NCBI GenBank assembly: GCA_021186555.1
Contig: JAJKFL010000004.1
Location: 37,967,351-38,031,350, forward strand
DNA: 64,000 nt
Source: Reticulitermes speratus
Taxonomy: Eukaryota; Arthropoda; Insecta; Blattodea; Rhinotermitidae
Direction: 5' to 3'
The notes beneath the pieces are model-generated. The model was not told where the DNA came from, ran no database searches, and saw nothing but the letters and a program-made list of their open reading frames with translations. The position numbers and the translations under genes were made by a program. Below are positions 34,766 through 45,914 of the stretch, in pieces; position 1 is the first letter of the stretch; every line of letters starts with the position of its first letter.

Positions 34766-35262
34766 TGGGTGGCCGTACCATCACTGGGGGCACGCTAGTT
34801 TGGTCGTATCATCACTGGGGGTACGCTAGTTTGGTCGTACCATCACTGGGGGCACGCTAGTTTGGTCGTACCATTACTGGGGGCACGCTAGTTTGGTCAT
34901 ACCATCACTGGGGGCACGCTAGTTTGGTCGTACCATCACTGGGGGCACGCTAGTTTGGTCGTACCATCACTGGAGGCACGCTAGTTTGGTCATACCATCA
35001 CTGGGGGCACGCTAGTTTGGTCGTACCATCACTGGGGGCATGCTAGTTTGGTCATACCATCACTGGGGGCAAGCTAGTTTGGTCATACAATCACTGGGGG
35101 CACGCTAGTTTGGTCATACCATCACTGGGGGCACGCTAGTTTGGTCGTACCATCACTGGGGGCACGCTAGTTTGGTCATACTCACTGGGGGCACGCTAGT
35201 TTGGTCGTACCATCACTGGGGGCACGCTAGTTTGGTCATACCATCACTGGGGGCACGCTAGT
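34766..35262. repeat. 31-bp satellite (16 copies)
   Basis: Units carry CACTGGGGGCACGCTAGTTT and GGTCGTACCAT, with GTCAT/GTCGT variants and one short unit. Unrelated to the 31-bp array at 7527. Confidence 0.95.
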
Positions 35263-35540
35263 TCCCTCAGCAGCCGGCATATTTATTTCGGCATAACACA
35301 AATCGTGAGCTAAACTTGCAAATGCGTTAAGACCAAAGCGAGACGAAGCAGTGTACTAGCTCGGTGTTTGGCTGAGTTCCTCCGGGAGTCGGAAGAAGTC
35401 GCTATTGTTGACGGAGTATTTATAAGTGTCATGAAGAGCGGAGTCAAGATGGTGCCTTGCAGTGTGCACATAATTATCCTGCGGTGAGTTCTCGAGACAG
35501 CAGAGACAAGAAGCACTTCTTCATTACCGGTCGGCCCAAC
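35263..35540. other. Unassigned spacer
   Basis: Unique sequence between two arrays, nothing recognised. Confidence 0.5.
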
Positions 35541-36372
35541 TTGACATAACGAACATGCGAGTGTACCACAGTCCGTGTTAGCGGGAGGAACGAACTTGAC
35601 ATAACGAACTTGGCATAACGAACTTGACATAACGAACTTGACATAACGAACTTGACATAACGAACTTGACATAACGAACTTGACATAACGAGCTTGACAT
35701 AATGAACGTGCGAGTGTACCACAGTCCTTGTTAGCGGGAGGAACGAACTTGACATAACAAACTTGACATAACGAACTTGACATAACGAACTTGACATAAC
35801 GAACTTGACATAAAGAACTTGACATAACGAACTTGACATAACGAACTTGACATACGAACTTGACATAATAACGTGCGAGTGTACCACAGTCCTTGTTAGC
35901 GGGAGGAACGAACTTGACATAACGAACTTGACATAACGAACTTGACATAACGAACTTGACATAACGAACTTGACATAACGAACTTGACATAACAACTTGA
36001 CATAACGAACTTGACATAACGAACTTGACATAACGAACTTGACATAACGAACTTGACATAACGAACTTGACATAACGAACTTGACATAACGAACTTGACA
36101 TAATGAACGTGCGAGTGTACCACAGTCCTTGTTAGCGGGAGGAACGAACTTGACATAACGAACTTGACATAACGAATTTGACATAACGAACTTGACATAA
36201 CGAACTTCACATAACGAACTTGACATAACGAGCTTGACATAATGAACGTGCGAGTGTACCACAGTCCGTGTTAGCGGGAGGAACGAACTTGACATAACGA
36301 ACTTGACATAACGAACTTGACATAACGAACTTGACATAACGAACTTGATATAACGAACTTGACATAACGAAC
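35541..36372. repeat. Two-level array: 14-bp units inside larger units
   Basis: AACGAACTTGACAT repeats in runs of 6 to 15. Runs are separated by a constant 45-50 bp spacer (GTGCGAGTGTACCACAGTCC, then TTAGCGGGAGG), seen five times. Long minus-strand frames here are by-products. Confidence 0.95.
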
Positions 36373-36435
36373 TATCTGAATTTGCGAATGCAGCAGCGAC
36401 AAAAGATTAATCAACAACTTACAACATACAAATAA

Positions 36436-36832
36436 ATCAAATACCCGACCAACTAACTAACTAACTAACCAACCAATCAACTAATTAACTAACTAACCAC
36501 CATCCAAATAACAAATCAAATAACAACTAACTAACCAACTAGCTAACTAACCAATAACTAATTAACCAATAACTAACTAGCCAAATAGCTAACTAAGTAA
36601 GTAAGTAACTAACTAACCAACCAACTAGCTAAGTAACTAACCAACCAACTAGCTAACTAGCTATCTAGCTAACTAACTAGCTAACTAGCTAACTAGCTAA
36701 CTATCTAACTAGCTAGATAACTAGCCAACTAACTAACTAACCAACCAGCTAGCTAACTATTAACTATCTAACTAGCTAGCTAACTAGCCAACTAACTAAC
36801 CAACTAGCTAGCTAACTAGCTAACGATCACTT
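36436..36832. repeat. (AACT/AGCT)n low-complexity tract
   Basis: Tetranucleotide steps AACT, AGCT, AACC and AATA alternate for about 400 bp. AGCT-rich parts are self-complementary and may extrude hairpins. Confidence 0.9.
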
Positions 36833-37082
36833 TAATATTATCACATTCCTAACCACGTCTCTGTTTCCAGACTGCCTCCTCCTTCAGACCATTACACACA
36901 ATTCTCCTCCATGATCTGTCTCCCTCTACACGCTTACTGTGTGCAATCTGCCCAGTCTGTCCACCTTCAATTGATAACACTAGCAATTAATTACGGTAAA
37001 CCAGAGGACATTACATTTTCTTGAGAAGTAACTGTTTTCTGGACTTTGTCCATCGTCCGGATAAAATATTAAAATATAAAAT

Positions 37083-37123
37083 CACGACGTTTCGGAAGCT
37101 GGTTCTTCTTCCGTCTTCAGGTG
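37083..37123 (-). ncRNA. Hammerhead ribozyme motif (left arm)
   Basis: Minus strand: stem I CAC/GTG, CTGAAGA, one extra C, stem II GGAAG/CTTCC, GAAAC, GTC. Stem III is only the palindrome ACGT without a loop, so two molecules would have to pair. Confidence 0.75.
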
Positions 37124-37181
37124 AAGGGAGGGGAGACACCTACTCAGATGGGTCCCTTAGAGTAGATGTCTCCCCTCCCTG

Positions 37182-37222
37182 CACCTGAAGACGGAAGAAC
37201 AACCAGCTTCCGAAACGTCGTG
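37182..37222 (+). ncRNA. Hammerhead ribozyme motif (right arm)
   Basis: CTGAAGA at 37185-37191, stem II GGAAG/CTTCC, GAAAC at 37212-37216, GTC at 37217-37219 with cleavage predicted after C37219. It is the mirror image of the motif at 37083-37123. Confidence 0.75.
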
Positions 37223-37268
37223 ATTTTATATTTGTATATTTTATCCGGACGATGTACAAAGTCCATAA

Positions 37269-37714
37269 GACAATTAGTTCTCACTGTTATGTACAGTCGT
37301 CAGGACCTTGTAGAATTATTGATATTAGTCATTTTGTCAACGTCACAGTTAGAATGTCACTGTGCACTGTTATTACGTCAGACACTACGTCACTGTCACT
37401 GTCACTATGTCACGGTATCGAATGCTGCAGTCCAATAATTGAAAATCTTCATCAATATTCCGGAGGTCCTGGGTTCGATTCTCAATTTTGTGACTTATCT
37501 CCAGAGAGACTTTTCGCTCCTCTAAAAGTCCCTCTAGGAAGGTGTTAGAACTGTACCTTAAAGCAGGAAATGACAAGTGTAGCTGGGAAATTATCGCTAA
37601 ACAAATCAAGAATGGGACGGAATCTATTGATTTTGATGATCATGGGGGAGGGGGACTCTTTTATGTAACTGAGGAAAATAATGTGTCCATTATCCACTGC
37701 CCGGATGATGAACA
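37269..37714. other. Unassigned segment with a tRNA-like B box
   Basis: GGTCCTGGGTTCGATTC at about 37465-37481 looks like the B box of a further tRNA-derived repeat, but no body could be matched to another copy. Confidence 0.4.
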
Positions 37715-37862
37715 AATATGAAGCATAGGTGGAATGACAAATGATAAGGCGACACAAGGAAGTGCTCGGAGAAAACCCTGTCCCAGTGCTAAACTATCCA
37801 CCACACATGCCACATCCATTAACTAGGATTGAACCCAGGCTTCCTGGGCTAGAAACAGGTGA
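37715..37862 (-). mobile_element. SINE family E
   Basis: GGTGGAATGACAAATG, CCCTGTCCCAGTGCT and the complement of a B box (AGGATTGAACCCAGG) occur in the same order as at 25636-25785. Confidence 0.55.
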
Positions 37863-38328
37863 AAAATCCTCAGATATATCACGACCAGGGGAAGATATTT
37901 CACAGAGTGGTGCCGCTTAGACGGAACGCGGAGCAGAAACAAGTCTTGTCTTGCACAAGTATAGAGAAAGACAACGAGACTCACTATGCGAGCCAAATAC
38001 GAAGTTGTGTTGAATGGTGTGTACTTTGGATACTCGCCAAAGCACACACAGTTTATTTCTTTCACAGCATGCTTAATTGCCAGTTACTAGCTCACGAAAT
38101 AAAGGCTTCCCTTTCACAGACACGCACAAATAAATGTTATTTTTAAGCACTGATTTCATTTGCAAATCAAAATGTTTGTTGCGCCTGGTAGATTGTGTAC
38201 GGTTTTGATACAACAGAAACAACGTGATGGCCTTCACTGTTCCATTTTATACACAAGCTATTAGAATATCGCATAAATAACTGTTAATGGCATATCTATC
38301 TGCAGATTAAAATTAACCTAAATTACGC
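37863..38328. other. Unassigned segment
   Basis: No feature supported. Confidence 0.5.
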
Positions 38329-38874
38329 TTAAAGACTCAGTCCGTACCGCGCAGTAAACACACTCCGTCTCAGTTATACAAACCAGTCAGTTAATGTTGT
38401 ACAGTGAAATAATCGCTGTTTGTTCTGAGATCCACACAAAACACATAAATACAGTCCGTACCGCGCAGTAAACACACTCCGTCTCAGTTATACAAACCAG
38501 TCAGTTAATGCTGTACAGTGAAATAATCGCTGTTTGTTCTGAGATCCATACAAAACACATAAATACAGTCCGTACCGCGCAGTAAACACACTCCGTCTCA
38601 GTTATACAAACCAGTCAGTTAATGCTGTACAGTGAAATAATCGCTGTTTGTTCTGAGATTCACACAAAACACATAAATACAGTCCGTACCGCGCAGTAAA
38701 CACACTCCGTCTCAGTTATACAAACCAGTCAGTTAATGCTGTACAGTGAAATAATCGCTGTTTGTTCTGAGATTCACACAAAACACATAAATACACTGTG
38801 TGGGCAGAACGTAGAATTTGTGAATGTTAAACGTGGTGGTACATATAGTAACCACTGGGCTCTGGAAGGGTTAA
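38329..38874 (-). mobile_element. TTAA-ended element with four 114-bp units, locus 3
   Basis: TTAAAGACTCAGTCCG at the left and CTCTGGAAGGGTTAA at the right. Four clean 114-bp units are followed once by the 70-bp terminal part (CACTGTGTGGGCAGAACG to the end). This is the simplest and most readable copy of the three. Confidence 0.75.
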
Positions 38875-38934
38875 AGAAGATTATGTACCATGATGTTAGT
38901 ATTGTCATGTACCTAACACTTCGTCTGGGACTAC

Positions 38935-38985
38935 CCCCAAGGTGAAGCCAACAAACTCCTCCGAAACGTCGGCTACTACATATAT
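38935..38985 (+). repeat. Decayed hammerhead-like motif
   Basis: CCGAAACGTCGGC is intact but GTGAAGC stands where CUGANGA should be. It lies just upstream of the LINE fragment. Confidence 0.4.
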
Positions 38986-39003
38986 ATTCTACACGGCATC
39001 ATA

Positions 39004-39540
39004 TTCCAGAATTTTGCATGTTGTTTTGTATGGGTGTGAAACTTGGTCTTTCACACTGAGGGAGGAACATAGGCTGAGGGTGTTCGAGAGTAGGGTGCTG
39101 AGGAGGATATTTGGGTCTAAGAGGGACGGGGTAACAGGGGAATGGAGAAGACTACATAACGAGGAACTTAATGATCTGTACTGATCACCAAATATTATTC
39201 GGGCGATCAAATCAAGAAGAATGAGGTAGGCGGGGCATATAGCACGTATGGATGAGGGAAGAGGTGCTTACAGAATTTTGGTCGGAAGACCTGAGGGAAG
39301 AAGACCAATTGGAAGACCCAGTCTTAGATGAGAGGATAATATTAAAATGGATTTTCAAGAAGTGGGATGGGGAGACATGGACTGGATTGATATAGCTCAG
39401 GATAGGGACAGGTGGCGGGCTGTTGTGAGTGCGGTAATGAACCTTCGGGTTCCATAAATCGCGGGAAATTTCTTGACTAGCTGACGACCTGTTAGCTTCT
39501 CAAGAAGGACTCTGCTCCATGCAGTTAGTTAGTTAGTTAT
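39004..39540 (+). mobile_element. LINE 3' end, 5'-truncated
   Basis: The plus frame starts VVLYGCETWSFTLREEHRLR and continues VFESRVLRRIFG, then WRRLHNEELNDLY to a TGA at 39182. Further segments ([21 protein letters not shown]-like, [16 protein letters not shown]) follow in shifted or interrupted frame. The end is a (GTTA)n tail at about 39525-39539. This is the C-terminal region after the reverse transcriptase of a non-LTR element different from the RTE at 20597; the minus-strand piece at 8655 is the same family. Confidence 0.82.
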
Positions 39541-40109
39541 CATATTCTATAACACTTAAGTGTTTATCAAGACCGCTGTGAGAGCCCAGAATATCTTACT
39601 TTCTCTTCATCTACTGCGCACTTAAAGACACAGAAATTCACCACACTGTGTGTGTGTGTGTGTAAGTTCCTGCCTATTATTACGTTATTCGCCACTCGCT
39701 TAGAGAGAGTGAAAATTAACTTACTTTAAAACCTGTTACAGTATTAGATACTCTGATGTCCCAAATACGAGTAGGCATAACTGTCTCTGCTACTTTTACA
39801 TAAAATGTAACTCAATTTATGAAATGGAGTTGATGATATGCTGCTTGAGTTATTGAATAAAAGTTACTGTGCTACATGATATGGCGTTGGGGAAGATGGC
39901 TGTGTTTGGAGAAAACTGGAATGGTTGACAGTGCTATTATAGTGCGCTCACGTCTATTACGACTGCGTCTTCGTGTCTGACAAAATTACTTTCGACGGCG
40001 AAGTACGCTTAGATGGAAGTACAAAATTACTTATGGAAATATCGTTCCAATGCATGCCTCCAGCTTTGCTTTTGTAAAATGAACACAGAATACTGAAGTT
40101 GGCACGTGA
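39541..40109. other. Unassigned segment with (GT)n
   Basis: A (TG) run lies at about 39645-39662. Nothing else recognised. Confidence 0.55.
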
Positions 40110-43100
40110 ATGTAAAAAGTTCCAGGAGGTTGAGGCTCCCAGATTTCTAGACAATCAGCACATGAAGGTGGTAACTTTGTTGTAAAAATGTCCAGGAGCC
40201 TGAGGCTCCCAGATTTCTAGACAATCAGCACATGAAGGTGGTAACTTTGTTGTAAAAATGTCCAGGAGGTTGAGGCTCCCAGATTTCTAGACAATCAGCA
40301 CATGAAGGTGGTAACTTTGTTGTAAAAAGGTCCAGGAGGTTGAGGCTCCCAGATTTCTAGACAATCACCACATGAAGGTGGTAACTTTGTTGTAAAAAGG
40401 TCCAGGAGCCTGAGGCTCCCAGATTTCTAGACAATCAGCACATGAAGGTGGTAAATTTGTTGTAAAAAGGTCCAGGAGGTTGAGGCTTCCAGATTTCTAG
40501 ACAATCAGCACATGAAGGTGGTAACTTTGTTGTAAAAATGTCCAGGAGCCTGAGGCTCCCAGATTTCTAGACAATCAGCACATGAAGGTGGTAACTTTGT
40601 TGTAAAAAGGTCCAGGAGGTTGAGGCTCCCAGATTTCTAGACAATCAGCACATGAAGGTGGTAACTTTGTTGTAAAAAGGTCCAGGAGCCTGAGGCTCCC
40701 AGATTTCTAGACAATCAGCACATGAAGGTGGTAAATTTGTTGTAAAAAGGTCCAGGAGGTTGAGGCTTCCAGATTTCTAGACAATCAGCACATGAAGGTG
40801 GTAACTTTGTTGTAAAAAGGTCCAGGAGGTTGAGGCTCCCAGATTTCTAGACAATCAGCACATGAAGGTGGTAAATTTGTTGTAAAAATGTCCAGGAGCC
40901 TGAGGCTCCCAGATTTCTAGACAATCAGCACATGAAGGTGGTAACTTTGTTGTAAAAAGGTACAGGAGCCTGAGGCTCCCAGATTTCTAGACAATCAGCA
41001 CATGAAGGTGGTAACTTTGTTGTAAAAAGGTCCAGGAGGTTGAGGCTCCCAGATTTCTAGACAATCACCACATGAAGGTGGTAACTTTGTTGTAAAAATG
41101 TCCAGGAGCCTGAGGCTCCCAGATTTCTAGACAATCAGCACATGAAGGTGGTAACTTTGTTGTAAAAATGTCCAGGAGCCTGAGGCTCCCAGATTTCTAG
41201 ACAATCAGCACATAAAGGTGGTAACTTTGTTGTAAAAAGGTCCAGGAGGTTGAGGCTCCCAGATTTCTAGACAATCAGCACATGAAGGTGGTAACTTTGT
41301 TGTAAAAGGTCCAGGAGCCTGAGGCTCCCAGATTTCTAGACAATCAGCACATGAAGGTGGTAAATTTGTTGTAAAAGGTCCAGGAGGTTGAGGCTTCCAG
41401 ATTTCTAGACAATCAGCACATGAAGGTGGTAACTTTGTTGTAAAAAGTTCCAGGAGGTTGAGGCTCCCAGATTTCTAGACAATCAGCACATGAAGGTGGT
41501 AACTTTGTTGTAAAAAGGTTTCAGGAGCCTGAGGCTCCAGATTTCTAGACAATCAGCACATGAAGGTGGTAAATTTGTTGTAAAAAGGTCCAGGAGGTTG
41601 AGGCTCCCAGATTTCTAGACAATCAGCACATGAAGGTGGTAACTTTGTTGTAAAAGGTCCAGGAGGTTGAGGCTCCCAGATTTCTAGACAATCAGCACAT
41701 GAAGGTGGTAAATTTGTTGTAAAAATGTCCAGGAGTCTGAGGCTCCCAGATTTCTAGACAATCAGGCCATGAAGGTGGTAACTTTGTTGTAAAAAGGTAC
41801 AGGAGCCTGAGGCTCCCAGATTTCTAGACAATCAGCACATGAAGGTGGTAACTTTGTTGTAAAAAGGTCCAGGAGGTTGAGGCTCCCAGATTTCTAGACA
41901 ATCAGCACATGAAGGTGGTAACTTTGTTGTAAAAAGGTACAGGAGCCTGAGGCTCCCAGATTTCTAGACAATCAGCACATGAAGGTGGTAACTTTGTTGT
42001 AAAAATGTCCAGGAGCCTGAGGCTCCCAGATTTCTAGACAATCAGCACATGAAGGTGGTAACTTTGTTGTAAAAATGTCCAGGAGCCTGAGGCTCCAGAT
42101 TTCTAGACAATCAGCACATGAAGGTGGTAACTTTGTTGTAAAAATGTCCAGGAGCCTGAGGCTCCCAGATTTCTAGACAATCAGCACATGAAGGTGGTAA
42201 CTTTGTTGTAAAAAGGTCCAGGAGGTTGAGGCTCCCAGATTTCTAGACAATCAGCACATGAAGGTGGTAACTTTGTTGTATATAGGTCCAGGAGCCTGAG
42301 GCTCCCAGATTTCTAGACAATCAGCACATGAAGGTGGTAAATTTGTTGTAAAAAGGTCCAGGAGGTTGAGGCTCCAGATTTCTAGACAATCAGCACATGA
42401 AGGTGGTAACTTTGTTGTAAAAAGGTCCAGGAGGTTGAGGCTCCCAGATTTCTAGACAATCAGCACATGAAGGTGGTAACTTTGTTGTAAAAAGGTCCAG
42501 GAGGTTGAGGCTCCCAGATTTCTAGACAATCAGCACATGAAGGTGGTAACTTTGTTGTAAATAGGTCCAGGAGCCTGAGGCTCCCAGATTTCTAGACAAT
42601 CAGCACATGAAGGTGGTAAATTTGTTGTAAAAAGGTCCAGGAGGTTGAGGCTTCCAGATTTCTAGACAATCAGCACATGAAGGTGGTAACTTTGTTGTAA
42701 AAAGTTCCAGGAGGTTGAGGCTCCCAGATTTCTAGACAATCAGCACATGAAGGTGGAAACTTTGTTGTAAAAAGGTCCAGGAGCCTGAGGCTCCCAGATT
42801 TCTAGACAATCAGCACATGAAGGTGGTAACTTTGTTGTAAAAAGGTCCAGGAGCCTGAGGCTCCCAGATTTCTAGACAATCAGCACATGAAGGTTGTAAC
42901 TTTGTTGTAAAAAGGTACAGGAGCCTGAGGCTCCCAGATTTCTAGACAATCGGCACATGAAGGTGGTAACTTTGTTGTAAAAAGGTACAGGAGCCTGAGG
43001 CTCCCAGATTTCTAGACAATCAGCACATAAAAATGGTAACTTTGTTGTAAAAAGGTACAGGAGCCTGAGGCTCCCAGATTTCTAGACAATCAGCACATGA

Positions 43101-43140
43101 AGGTGGTAACTTTGTTGTAAAAAGGTCCAGGAAGTTGAGG
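40110..43140 (-). repeat. 70-bp satellite derived from a SINE A tail (about 43 copies)
   Basis: Each unit carries the complement of the SINE A 3' part (TTCTAGACAATCAGCACATG, AAGGTGGTAA, CAGGAG..TGAGGCTCCC) plus a TTTGTTGTAAAAA linker. Two recurrent versions alternate: GGAGGTTGAGGCTCC and the fully palindromic GGAGCCTGAGGCTCC. The array is continuous with a complete SINE A at 43141-43385. Confidence 0.95.
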
Positions 43141-43385
43141 CTCCCAGATTTCTAGACAATCAGCACATGAAGGTGGTAAGGTCGTCAGCCCTACGCACCG
43201 GCCGCCTTTAGCCCCCAGGAAATATTCCTGGTACTAATTTCTGTTAGAAGCTGAGTCGACCCCAGGGCCATAGTGCGACCGGAAGGATTGTCAATAAAAA
43301 ATTCCAATGACACCATCTCGAATGGAACCCGCGACCTTCCGTCTTGTAGCGCAGTGCCTCAACAAAATACGCCAACGCGCGCCAG
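43141..43385 (-). mobile_element. SINE family A, source of the 70-bp array
   Basis: Body and head on the minus strand (complements of GGCCGCCTTTAGCCCC and GGTTCCATTCGAG) are contiguous with the last 70-bp unit. The head end is diverged. Confidence 0.88.
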
Positions 43386-43485
43386 GCATATGGAGGGGAA
43401 TGAAATTAAATCAGCTGAGAGAATCACATGACTGAGGTTAGCTCTATCTAAGGGACTCAACACAGTAGGTGTCTCCCTCACCCTT

Positions 43486-43526
43486 CACCTGAGGACGGAA
43501 GCAGATCCAGCTTCCGAAACGTCGTT
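43486..43526 (+). ncRNA. Hammerhead ribozyme motif, unpaired copy
   Basis: CTGAGGA at 43489-43495, stem II GGAAG/CTTCC, GAAAC at 43516-43520, GTC at 43521-43523. Stem I CAC/GTT is weak. Flanks match the right arm of the 37030-37268 fold-back, but no opposing arm is present here. Confidence 0.7.
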
Positions 43527-43742
43527 ATTTTAGATTTCCGGACGATGGACAAAGTCCAGAAACCAATTAGTTTTCAATGTTACATACCGTCGTTAGAAAC
43601 ATTTAGAATTTAATTAGAAATTCGTACTTAATAAAGAAACAGAATGAGAACTCAGACGGTTGAATTAGAATTCTTAACAAGAGTTGCTGGTGACGCCTGA
43701 CGAGATATCAGCGGTCAGACTGCTACAGACGAGCTACATATA

Positions 43743-44227
43743 CAGTGGAACCTCGAACTTCGAACACAATCCGTTCCAGAAGACGGTTCGACTTTCAAGT
43801 TTTTCGACTTTCGAGTTAAATTTCCCCATAAGAAATAATGTAAATTGAATTAATCCGTTGCAGACCCCCAAAATTTACCCGATATAAAACATTTTAAATG
43901 CCTATTTTAAAAGACCATAACGATAAAACAAGTATATTTAATTTCAGTAATTGAAAATTTTTATTTATAATAGTACATACATAAAAATATTGTAAAATAA
44001 TCAATCAATAATAATAGTAGGAGGGATATTACTGTTCACTGGAAGGTGAATTACCCTTCTTTCATCTGGACCAAGCAGAGAGAGAAGGCGACCACGTGAC
44101 GACCACGTGATTCTTTGTTCGACTTTCGAGTTTTTGTTCGAGTTTCAAAACCGAATTTTCCTCGAATTTTTTGTTCGAGTTTCAAGTTGTTCGAACATCA
44201 AACCGTTCGAAGTTCGAGGGTCCACTG
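43743..44227. mobile_element. 485-bp MITE, Tigger/pogo-like
   Basis: Ends CAGTGGAACCTCGAACTTCG and, on the other strand, CAGTGGACCCTCGAACTTCG. Both are flanked by TA (43741-43742, 44228-44229). Further TTCGA-type inverted words continue inward. No transposase remnant; the CAGTGG..CCTCG termini are the style of Tigger elements. Confidence 0.82.
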
Positions 44228-44707
44228 TATTTGGTTTAGGGGAGACGTTCAAGGAACAGCATACAGGAACGGAACGACTGGGAACTGTTGGGCAGGATGT
44301 GGTTTAGAGGTCTGAGGGGCGGTGAGAGGAGGACGGTAGGGGGGTTGCTGTGTGACCGGAACAAAGCTTAAGGCATGCCTTGTGACTGATGACGAACAGC
44401 ATCCGACTCAGCTAACATTAGCCTACGCAGCAGCAGCTACAAGAAATAGCGGGCTGAAAGCCTCCGTGTAGACATTAAAAGATGGCATAAAACTGAGTCG
44501 CCTGGAGAAAGATTCCCACATAAAGCAGCCGACACATAAAACTCGAACATCACAACATCACAACATCACGTGCTGTACACGAGTAGTTCAAAGGAAGTAA
44601 GGACAGCATCACATGTCAAGACAAAGCATAAAGAACGGACCGCAAAGAAAACAGTACACGTCTAACACTTTGATGTTTGTCACCCAGTTGTGCTATCCGA
44701 TGTCAAC
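44228..44707. other. Unassigned segment
   Basis: Comparatively GC-rich; no supported coding frame or repeat. Confidence 0.5.
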
Positions 44708-44815
44708 CAAATAAATACATAATTTTCAGTCTTAACACAAATTATACATCATATTAAATTTTAGCTAAGTGTTTCGGTCCTTATTAGGAACATCATAAGG
44801 CTCTTAAAAGAAACT

Positions 44816-45402
44816 TTATGTTATTTGTACCGTACATTTATGTTATTTGTACCGTACATTATTTATTTGTACCTACATTAGTATTGTACCGTACATTTAT
44901 GTTATTTGTACCGTACATTTATGTTATTTGTACCGTACATTTATGTTATTTGTACCGTACATTTATGTTATTTGTACCGTACATTTATGTTATTTGTACC
45001 GTACATTTATGTTATTTGTACCGTACATTTATGTTATTTGTACCGTACATTTATGTTATTTGTACCGTACATTTATGTTATTTGTACCGTACATTTATGT
45101 TATTTGTACCGTACATTTATGTTATTTGTACCGTACATTTATGTTATTTGTACCGTACATTTATGTTATTTGTACCGTACATTTATGTTATTTGTACCGT
45201 ACATTTATGTTATTTGTACCGTACATTTATGTTATTTGTACCGTACATTTATGTTATTTGTACCGTACATTTATGTTATTTGTACCGTACATTTATGTTA
45301 TTTGTACCTTACATTTATGTTATTTGTACCTTACATTTATGTTATTTGTACCGTACATTTATGTATTTGTACCGTATATTTATATTATTTGTACCTACAT
45401 TT
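44816..45402. repeat. 22-bp satellite (about 26 copies)
   Basis: Unit words TACCGTACATTTATGTTATT. The long plus-strand frames here repeat CYLYRTFMLFVPYIYVICTV-type peptides because the unit has no stop. Confidence 0.96.
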
Positions 45403-45480
45403 TCTTGATTATATAAAATCGTATTCCTACAAATGTACACACTGTATTATCCGTTATTTAATACAGCTTATATTAAAAAT

Positions 45481-45525
45481 AGTACAACATGTTTCGAACC
45501 ATGTCACAGTTCATCTTCAGGGACT
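45481..45525 (-). ncRNA. Hammerhead ribozyme motif (inner left arm)
   Basis: Minus strand: AGTCC, CTGAAGA, extra T, stem II GAAC/GTTC, GAAACATGTT. Stem I to GTACT has one mismatch. Cleavage triplet GTT. Confidence 0.68.
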
Positions 45526-45732
45526 CAATTGTTTATTACACCAGCTATCTATATATATATATCTATTATATATAAAATATATAAGTTAGTACACAAAATG
45601 TCGCTAACTGTGTTCAGTTTGTGGTCACTGTATCAGCTACTTCATGCTCGCCATTTGTTTGCTAGTGGTATCAAACCAATTTATATATTTTGATAAGTAC
45701 CGTAAGTATATAGCTGGTGTAATAAATAATTA

Positions 45733-45777
45733 AGTCCCTGAAGATGAACTGTAACATAGTTCGAAACATGTTGGACT
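45733..45777 (+). ncRNA. Hammerhead ribozyme motif (inner right arm)
   Basis: Perfect 5-bp stem I AGTCC/GGACT, CTGAAGA at 45738-45744, extra T, 5-bp stem II GAACT/AGTTC, GAAAC at 45763-45767, palindrome ACATGT, triplet GTT with cleavage predicted after 45772. Confidence 0.78.
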
Positions 45778-45872
45778 ATTTTTAATAAACTGTATTAAAT
45801 AACATATAATAAAGGGTGTACATCTTTCGGAACACTATTTTATATAGCTCTTAAAAGAGTTTTTATTACAGA

Positions 45873-45914
45873 GCGCCTGATGATGTTCCTAATAAGGGCC
45901 GAAACACGTAGCTA
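45873..45914 (+). ncRNA. Hammerhead ribozyme motif (outer right arm)
   Basis: CTGATGA at 45877-45883, stem II with one mismatch, GAAAC at 45901-45905, ACGTA to 45910, stem I GC/GC only. Core residues intact. Confidence 0.62.

Larger units (their letters stand above)
37030..37268. repeat. Fold-back carrying two opposed hammerheads
   Basis: Arms of about 105 bp (GGACTTTGTCCATCGTCCGG through GGAGGGGAGACA, and the inverse) are nearly identical and separated by about 25 bp. Confidence 0.9.
45428..45828. repeat. Inner fold-back with two opposed hammerheads
   Basis: Arms of about 120 bp (GTACACACTGTATTA to TTACACCAGCTAT, inverted at 45707-45828) enclose about 150 bp. Confidence 0.87.

Noticed and set aside
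34766-35262. CRISPR array
   Set aside because: Regular 31-bp units without unique spacers, in a eukaryotic repeat context; it is a satellite.
35310-36337. Minus-strand frames with repeated SSLCQVRYVKFVM words
   Set aside because: Product of the 14-bp array; not a protein family.
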